Position numbers and translations under genes: made by a program. DNA of 64,000 nucleotides from Streptomyces uncialis (GTDB taxonomy: Bacteria > Actinomycetota > Actinomycetes > Streptomycetales > Streptomycetaceae): assembly GCF_001905345.1 (NCBI RefSeq), contig NZ_LFBV01000010.1, forward strand, positions 599,238 to 663,237, read 5' to 3'. Shown here piece after piece: positions 59,495-64,000 of the stretch. The stretch's first letter is position 1. The number at the start of each line of letters is the position of its first letter. The notes under the pieces are model-generated. The model did no database searches and was not told the origin of the DNA. It worked only from the letters and a program-made list of their open reading frames with translations.

Positions 59495-59558
59495 CTCAGT
59501 TGGTTAGAGCAGCTGACTCTTAATCAGCGGGTCCGGGGTTCGAGTCCCTGGCGGCGCA
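59485..59558 (+). tRNA. tRNA-Lys (CTT)
   Basis: Acceptor GCGCCGC pairs with GCGGCGC, D-arm GCTCAGTTGGTTAGAGC, anticodon loop CTCTTAA with CTT, T-arm GGTTCGAGTCC. CCA is not encoded. Its first 10 bases overlap the end of the upstream coding sequence. It is followed directly by a repeat array. Confidence 0.97.
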
Positions 59559-59639
59559 CAGACGGCGAAGGCCCCTCGTGAGAACGGGGGGCCTTTCGCG
59601 TGTCGCGTACGGCCCTGGGGGTCCGGGGTCCGGGTTCCG

Positions 59640-60440
59640 CTGGGTCGCCTTCGCTTGCGCCGCTGGGTCTGCCCTTGCGGGCGCACTTGTTCCTGTGCGG
59701 GTCGTTCGTGGGTTGCGCGGTTCCTCGCGCCCCTGGGTGCTGCCCCGCTCGGCCGCTCTTCGGGTGCGGGTGCGCCCTCGCGGTTTGCGCAGTTCCCCGC
59801 GCCCCTCAGGTCGCTCCAGGTGGACGCACCTTCGCCGGTGCGGGTCGTCCGTGGGTGCGCAGTTCCTCGCGCCCCTGGGTGCTGCCCCACTCGGCCGCTC
59901 TTCGGGTGCGGGTGCGCCCTCGCGGTTTGCGCAGTTCCCCGCGCCCCTCGGTCGCCCCAGGTGGACGCACCTTCGCCGGTGCGGGTCGTCCGTGGGTTGC
60001 GCAGTTCCTCGCGCCCCTGGATGCTGCCCCACTCGGCCGCTCTTCGGGTGCGGGTGCGCCCTCGCGTTCTGCGCAGTTCCCCGCGCCCCTCGGTCGCCCC
60101 AGGTGGACGCACCTTCGCCGGTGCGGGTCGTCCGTGGGTTGCGCAGTTCCTCGCGCCCCTGGATGCTGCCCCACTCGGCCGCTCTTCGGGTGCGGGTGCG
60201 CCCTCGCGTTCTGCGCGGTTCCCCGCGCCCCTTCGGCCGCTCCAGGTGGACGTACCTTCGTCGGGTGCGGGCCGTTCGTGGGTGCGCGGTTCCTCGCGCC
60301 CCTGGGTGCTGCCCCGCTCGGCCGCTCTTCGGGTGCGGGTGCGCCCTCGCGTTTTGCGCAGTTCCCCGCGCCCCTTCGGTCGCACCAGGTGGACGCACCT
60401 TCGCCGGTGCGGGTCGTCCGTGGGTGCGCAGATTCTCGCG
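59640..60440. repeat. Repeat cluster 5: ~142-bp tandem array without core
   Basis: About five units, with GCAGTTCCTCGCGCCCCTGG (or a variant) recurring near 59716, 59859, 60001, 60142 and 60286, so the period is 141-144 bp. Each unit contains a second GCGCAGTTCCCCGCGCCCC element and CTCGGCCGCTCTTCGGGTGC. All copies point the same way and no 150-bp core is present, unlike the other four clusters. Confidence 0.9.
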
Positions 60441-60447
60441 CCCCTTC

Positions 60448-60471
60448 GGTCGACCGGCCGGCCGGTCGACC
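60448..60471. terminator. 24-bp perfect palindrome, probable terminator of the peptidase gene
   Basis: GGTCGACCGGCC is followed directly by GGCCGGTCGACC with no loop. It lies 12 bp beyond the stop of the minus-strand peptidase. A terminator is the simple reading; a protein-binding or recombination site is possible. Confidence 0.55.
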
Positions 60472-60482
60472 TCGGTGGGGGG

Positions 60483-61895
60483 TCAGCTTGTGGAGATGGT
60501 CAGGGGCCAGGTGCCTGTGGGGGTTCGGGGTTCCACCGTGATGTGGACCTTGAGGCGCTCGCCGGGGACCGTGAAGGTCTCGCCCGGGAGTACCGGGGCG
60601 TCCGCGAGCGGCGGGTACACCGAACGGTCCCCGCACGCGTCCGTCGCCGGATGCGCGTCGACCACCTCGACCGGACCGGCGCCCGAGGCGGCCTCGCTGC
60701 GGATCCGGTAGACCAGCACCCCCTCCGTACAGGTCGAGGTGTCGTTGCCGACGGCGCCGCGGGCCTCGATGGCGACGGCGGTGGTCCGGCCCGTACGGAC
60801 CACCGCGAGCTTCGTACCGCCGTCGGTGCCGGAGTGCCGCGCCGGCCGGAAGGGGCCGACCAGCTGCGCCACCGCGCCCGCCATGGCACGGGCCGACTCC
60901 TTCGCCGCGTCCCGCGCCTCGGCCACCGTGGACGCGCCGGGCCGCGGGCCCCCCGGCACCCGAGGACCGTCGCCGGTCGCCGTGTCCCGCCCCCGGGTCG
61001 CCGACAGCGTCTCCAGGGTGAGCCGGGTGTCGCCCCGGCCCTGGACGCACACCACCTGCCCGGGGTCCAGCCAGCCCAGCTTCCACTTGTGCCAGCCGAA
61101 GAGGTCCGGGGCCAGCCCGAACTGGCTGCCCATGACGTCCCAGTCGCCGACATGCGTGTCCCAGTCGCCCTTGCCGTCGGCGGGGCGGTGATAGAGGTCG
61201 GGCAGGTCGAACACATGTCCGGTCTCGTGTGCGAGGACGTTGCGGTCCGGGGGGTGCCGTTCGAAGACGGTGACGATCCGGCGGATGGCCGTGCCGTCCG
61301 CCTCCACGGGACGCTCGAAGTTGACGACCTTCGTGGCGTCGGAGTCGACACCCGGCGCGTCCGGGTCGGCCACGAAGTACACGACGTCGAAGTCGGCGAA
61401 GTCGACATGCGGATCGGCCGCCGCGACCGCGTCCCGCAGATAGGCGGAGCGGTGCTCGGCGTCCCAGTCCCGCTCTATCGCGTACGCGGTCGACGGCTTG
61501 GGCATCCTGATCCAGTCGTCCCGCGGATGGGGCCGCAGGGCGAACCGGCCGTACGAGGCACGCTCGTAGAACCGGTCCGTGGCCGGGAAGTAGTCGGCGG
61601 CCAGCTCACCGGGGGTGGTCAGCGGGCGGGCGTCCGGGAAGGCGAGGAAGACCATCACCGCGTCGAGGGCGCGCACCGGACGCGGATACGCGCCGTTCCA
61701 GGTGTCCAGGCCCTCCGAGTGGTGGGCGGTGGTGCGTTCCAGCGCGCAGGGACCGGTGAACGGCTCGGCGACGGCGGGTCCCGCGACCAGGGAGGTCGCC
61801 ACCAGAGCGGCCAGCGAGGTCAGCGCGGCGGTCCCGCGCAGCCAGGAGCGCTCGTGCCGCAGCCCCGGCACGCCGGGGCGGAACCGACCGGGCAC
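60483..61895 (-). CDS. Secreted M6-family metallopeptidase (immune inhibitor A-like)
   Basis: The protein has 470 residues. GTG 61895 has GGAGG five bases upstream. Signal peptide: RHERSWLRGTAALTSLAALV, then VATSLVAGPAVAEP. The zinc site is HETGHVFDLPDLY (HExxH plus downstream Asp/His), preceded by DADFDVVYFVADPDAP-like DFADFDVVYFVADPDAPGVD. GDWDVMGSQFGLAPDLFGWH contains the Met-turn-like VMG seen in M6 enzymes. It is exported and probably degrades proteins in the medium. Confidence 0.9.
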   Translation of the reverse strand: MPGRFRPGVPGLRHERSWLRGTAALTSLAALVATSLVAGPAVAEPFTGPCALERTTAHHSEGLDTWNGAYPRPVRALDAVMVFLAFPDARPLTTPGELAADYFPATDRFYERASYGRFALRPHPRDDWIRMPKPSTAYAIERDWDAEHRSAYLRDAVAAADPHVDFADFDVVYFVADPDAPGVDSDATKVVNFERPVEADGTAIRRIVTVFERHPPDRNVLAHETGHVFDLPDLYHRPADGKGDWDTHVGDWDVMGSQFGLAPDLFGWHKWKLGWLDPGQVVCVQGRGDTRLTLETLSATRGRDTATGDGPRVPGGPRPGASTVAEARDAAKESARAMAGAVAQLVGPFRPARHSGTDGGTKLAVVRTGRTTAVAIEARGAVGNDTSTCTEGVLVYRIRSEAASGAGPVEVVDAHPATDACGDRSVYPPLADAPVLPGETFTVPGERLKVHITVEPRTPTGTWPLTISTS

Positions 61896-62367
61896 GGCGA
61901 CCTCCGGGGACGGACAGCGGTACACACCGCACCCACCCTGCTGTGGATCGCCCCGCTTTGCCTTGTTTGAGTGGACCGGCCGGGTGAGGGGAATCCGCCG
62001 GAGCACCCGGGTTTGGCGGGATCTTCCCGGGGAGATGCCGCTGTCATGCGCCGGTTCCGGACATCCGGCCGCACCCGGTCGGCCCAACCGGGCGGATGAT
62101 CACAGAAAGTCACTCGCGGTCGGGTGTGATCGCTTCCGGCCGACCTCGGCGCCCGACCAAGCGGAAACGGTCCGCCAAAGGGGGCGCACAACGGGGTGAC
62201 ACCGGTGTGTGGCTGGCTCACCCGCCGGAGCAGGCTCTATGATCGGCCTGATTTCCCGCGTATCTGCGGCCGGAGCGGCCCGTTCGTGCGTCCGGCCGGT
62301 CACCGTCCGGGACTTGTGCGGAGCACGACCAGAGCACGAACGCAACGACGCACTGCGGGAGTGAGCG
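61896..62367. other. Divergent intergenic region, regulatory signals only
   Basis: The 470 bp lie between the peptidase and GGDEF genes. GATCACA and TGTGATC form an inverted pair (about 62098-62104 and 62125-62131), and ACACCGGTGT (62199-62208) is a perfect 10-bp palindrome. No gene is supported here. Confidence 0.5.
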
Positions 62368-64000
62368 GTGAGCGGAACGTCCGAAGGGCCCGCCCCCACG
62401 GCGGACCTCGTCCCCCCGGCCGTCACGGAGAGTCGCGCCGACCCCGGTGATCGCACCGTCCGGACCGCCTGTCCGCCGTCGGCCGCGCAGCCTCCCGCGC
62501 AGGCGGCCGGCCCGGCGCGGACACCCACCCCGCCACCCACCCAGGCGCCCGCTCCCCCACCGGTCCCCGCGCCCGTACCAGCCGGGACCCGGGCGACGGA
62601 CCCACGACCGCCGGACCGCCACGCGACGCCGGACCCCCGCACCACGGACCCGGACCCGGCCGAGTTGTATCGCGCCGTGTTCGCCGTCGCGCCGCTCGCG
62701 ATGGCCGCGGTCGGCCGGGACGGGGTCGTGATCGCCGCGAACGACGCCTTCCACGCGCTCTTCACCCGGCCGTCCGCCGAACCCGGGCCCGCGCCCGGGC
62801 CCGGGCCCGTCGGACGGGTCGCTGCCGAGCTGGTGGACCTGGTGGCGGACGACCGGACCTGGCACACGTACCAGGAGGTGCTGCGCGGACGGCAGGCGCG
62901 GCTGCGGTGCGGGCGCAGGCTGGCGCGGCCCGACGGCCGCACGATGTGGGCGCAGATCACCGTGACCCCGCTGGCCGACCGGAGCGGGCCCGGGGCCGTC
63001 CTGCTGTCGGTGTCCGACGTCAGCGCGCACCGCGAGTTGCAGGCCCGGCTGCGGCACTCCCGGATGCACGACCCGGTGACCCGGCTGCCCAACCGGACGC
63101 TGTTCTTCGAGCGGCTGGCCGGAGCGCTGGAGGCGGCCGCGTACGACGGGTCCGGGACCGGCCGGGTCGGGCTGTGCTACCTCGACCTGGACGGGTTCAA
63201 GGCGGTGAACGACACGCTGGGGCACGGGATCGGGGACCGGCTGCTCGCGGCGGTCGCCGAGCGGCTGACCCGGTGCGCCGAGGAGGCGGGGCCGACCCGG
63301 GGCACGGCACCGCTGGTGGCGCGGCTCGGCGGGGACGAGTTCGCGCTGCTGGTCGAGGAGTCCCGGGGGACGGAGCAGCTCGCGGATCTCGCCGGGACGG
63401 TCCTGCGGACGTTGCAGGAGCCGTTCGACATCGCCGGGCAGCGGCTGTCGGTGTCCGCGTCGATCGGGGTGGTGGAACGGCGGGCCGACGGGACCACGGC
63501 GACCGGGCTGATGCAGGCGGCCGACACCACGCTGTACTGGGCGAAGGCCGACGGCAAGGCCCGCTGGACGCTGTTCGACCCGGAGCGCAACGCCCATCGG
63601 ATGACCCGTCAGGCACTGGTGTCGACCCTGCGGCCGGCTGTGGAACGCGGGGAGTTCCGGCTGGAGTACCAGCCGCTCGTCCGGCTGGACGGCGGTGAGC
63701 TGCGCGGGGTGGAGGCCCTGGTGCGCTGGGAGCATCCGCAGTTCGGGACGCTGGCCCCGAACCGGTTCATCGGGCTGGCGGAGGAGGACGGGTCGATCGT
63801 CCAGCTGGGCCGCTGGGTGCTGCGCACGGCGTGCCGTCAGGCCCGCCGGTGGCAGCTGGACCACCCGGACACGGAACCGGTGTTCGTGAGCGTGAACGTG
63901 GCCGTGCGCCAGGTGTGGGACTCCGATCTGGTGGCGGACGTGGCGGACATCCTCGCGGAGACGGGTCTGGACCCGGGGCTGCTGCAACTGGAGCTGACGG
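62368..64000 (+). CDS. cdgA: PAS-GGDEF-EAL cyclic-di-GMP enzyme, 3' end outside window
   Basis: GTG 62368 has GGGAG six bases upstream. About 85 Pro/Ala/Thr-rich residues precede a PAS domain (ELYRAVFAVAPLAMAAVGRD, DGRTMWAQITVTPLADRSGP). The GGDEF domain (HDPVTRLPNRTLFFERLAG, YLDLDGFKAVNDTLGHGIGD, RLGGDEFALLVEE) has an intact active-site motif. The EAL domain starts with FRLEYQPLVRLDGGELRGVE and ALVRWEHP and is cut at base 64000. Position fits S. coelicolor CdgA as I recall. It would make and possibly degrade cyclic-di-GMP, which controls development through BldD. Confidence 0.92.
   Translation, partial: MSGTSEGPAPTADLVPPAVTESRADPGDRTVRTACPPSAAQPPAQAAGPARTPTPPPTQAPAPPPVPAPVPAGTRATDPRPPDRHATPDPRTTDPDPAELYRAVFAVAPLAMAAVGRDGVVIAANDAFHALFTRPSAEPGPAPGPGPVGRVAAELVDLVADDRTWHTYQEVLRGRQARLRCGRRLARPDGRTMWAQITVTPLADRSGPGAVLLSVSDVSAHRELQARLRHSRMHDPVTRLPNRTLFFERLAGALEAAAYDGSGTGRVGLCYLDLDGFKAVNDTLGHGIGDRLLAAVAERLTRCAEEAGPTRGTAPLVARLGGDEFALLVEESRGTEQLADLAGTVLRTLQEPFDIAGQRLSVSASIGVVERRADGTTATGLMQAADTTLYWAKADGKARWTLFDPERNAHRMTRQALVSTLRPAVERGEFRLEYQPLVRLDGGELRGVEALVRWEHPQFGTLAPNRFIGLAEEDGSIVQLGRWVLRTACRQARRWQLDHPDTEPVFVSVNVAVRQVWDSDLVADVADILAETGLDPGLLQLELT

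Noticed and set aside
59640..60440. CRISPR array
   Set aside because: The spacing is regular, but the intervals between motifs are themselves repeated, the period is ~142 bp, and no cas operon is present. The Cas4-like nuclease nearby belongs to a different operon.
62199..62208. BldD operator at ACACCGGTGT upstream of the GGDEF-EAL gene
   Set aside because: Even-centred palindrome; it does not fit the odd-centred BldD consensus at key positions. BldD control remains plausible but not shown here.

Overview
The window is high-GC actinobacterial DNA, almost certainly a Streptomyces chromosome core region. The evidence is strong GC bias at third codon positions, an AdpA gene with a TTA codon, XRE/DUF397 gene families, a DmdR-type iron box, and gene order that matches, from memory, the S. 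coelicolor interval around SCO2774-SCO2817: leucine catabolism, des locus, hexosaminidase, glmS, adpA, orn, LacI, two-component pair, CdgA-like protein. That comparison is from memory and was not searched.

Layout. 1-6.3 kb: end of a TetR gene, a P450 with a palindromic operator candidate, a repeat cluster, a putative phosphatase, a small protein, thioesterase II and an acyl-CoA dehydrogenase. 6.3-13.3 kb: an SMI1/KNR4-like protein, a secreted aminopeptidase, MarR, small membrane proteins, an ECF sigma operon that begins with a 30-codon membrane microprotein, and a frameshifted GNAT gene. 13.3-16.3 kb: a WhiJ-like XRE regulator with four DUF397 genes and gene debris. 16.4-21.2 kb: a small metabolic island (class III aminotransferase, SDR lacking most catalytic residues, PhyH oxygenase, histidine phosphatase, unknown protein). 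21.5-28.1 kb: TetR-controlled leucine/isovalerate operon. 28.1-30.4 kb: repeat cluster, iron box and an isolated, altered desA; desBCD and desEF are absent. 30.5-41.5 kb: hexosaminidase, glmS, YaaH-family protein, universal stress protein, adpA, orn, tRNA-His. 41.5-42.6 kb: a graveyard of NUDIX and XRE remnants around an intact flavoprotein gene. 42.6-53.9 kb: LacI, repeat cluster, OmpR/histidine kinase pair, methyltransferase-like protein, NsdA-like TPR regulator, repeat cluster, PAP2 phosphatase. 53.8-58.1 kb: a three-gene operon of a Cas4-like Fe-S nuclease, an unknown protein and a Dna2/Upf1-like helicase, with a promoter matching the PafBC DNA-damage consensus. 58.2-64 kb: small proteins, tRNA-Lys, a 142-bp tandem array, an M6 peptidase and a PAS-GGDEF-EAL protein cut by the window end.

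The strongest candidates for something undescribed are (i) the split-Dna2-like nuclease/helicase operon under a probable damage-inducible leaderless promoter, (ii) the repeat clusters of GCGCAGTTCCCCGCG arms, four of which surround one shared ~150-bp core, and (iii) the isolated desA behind an intact iron box, with repeat cluster 2 sitting where desEF would lie.
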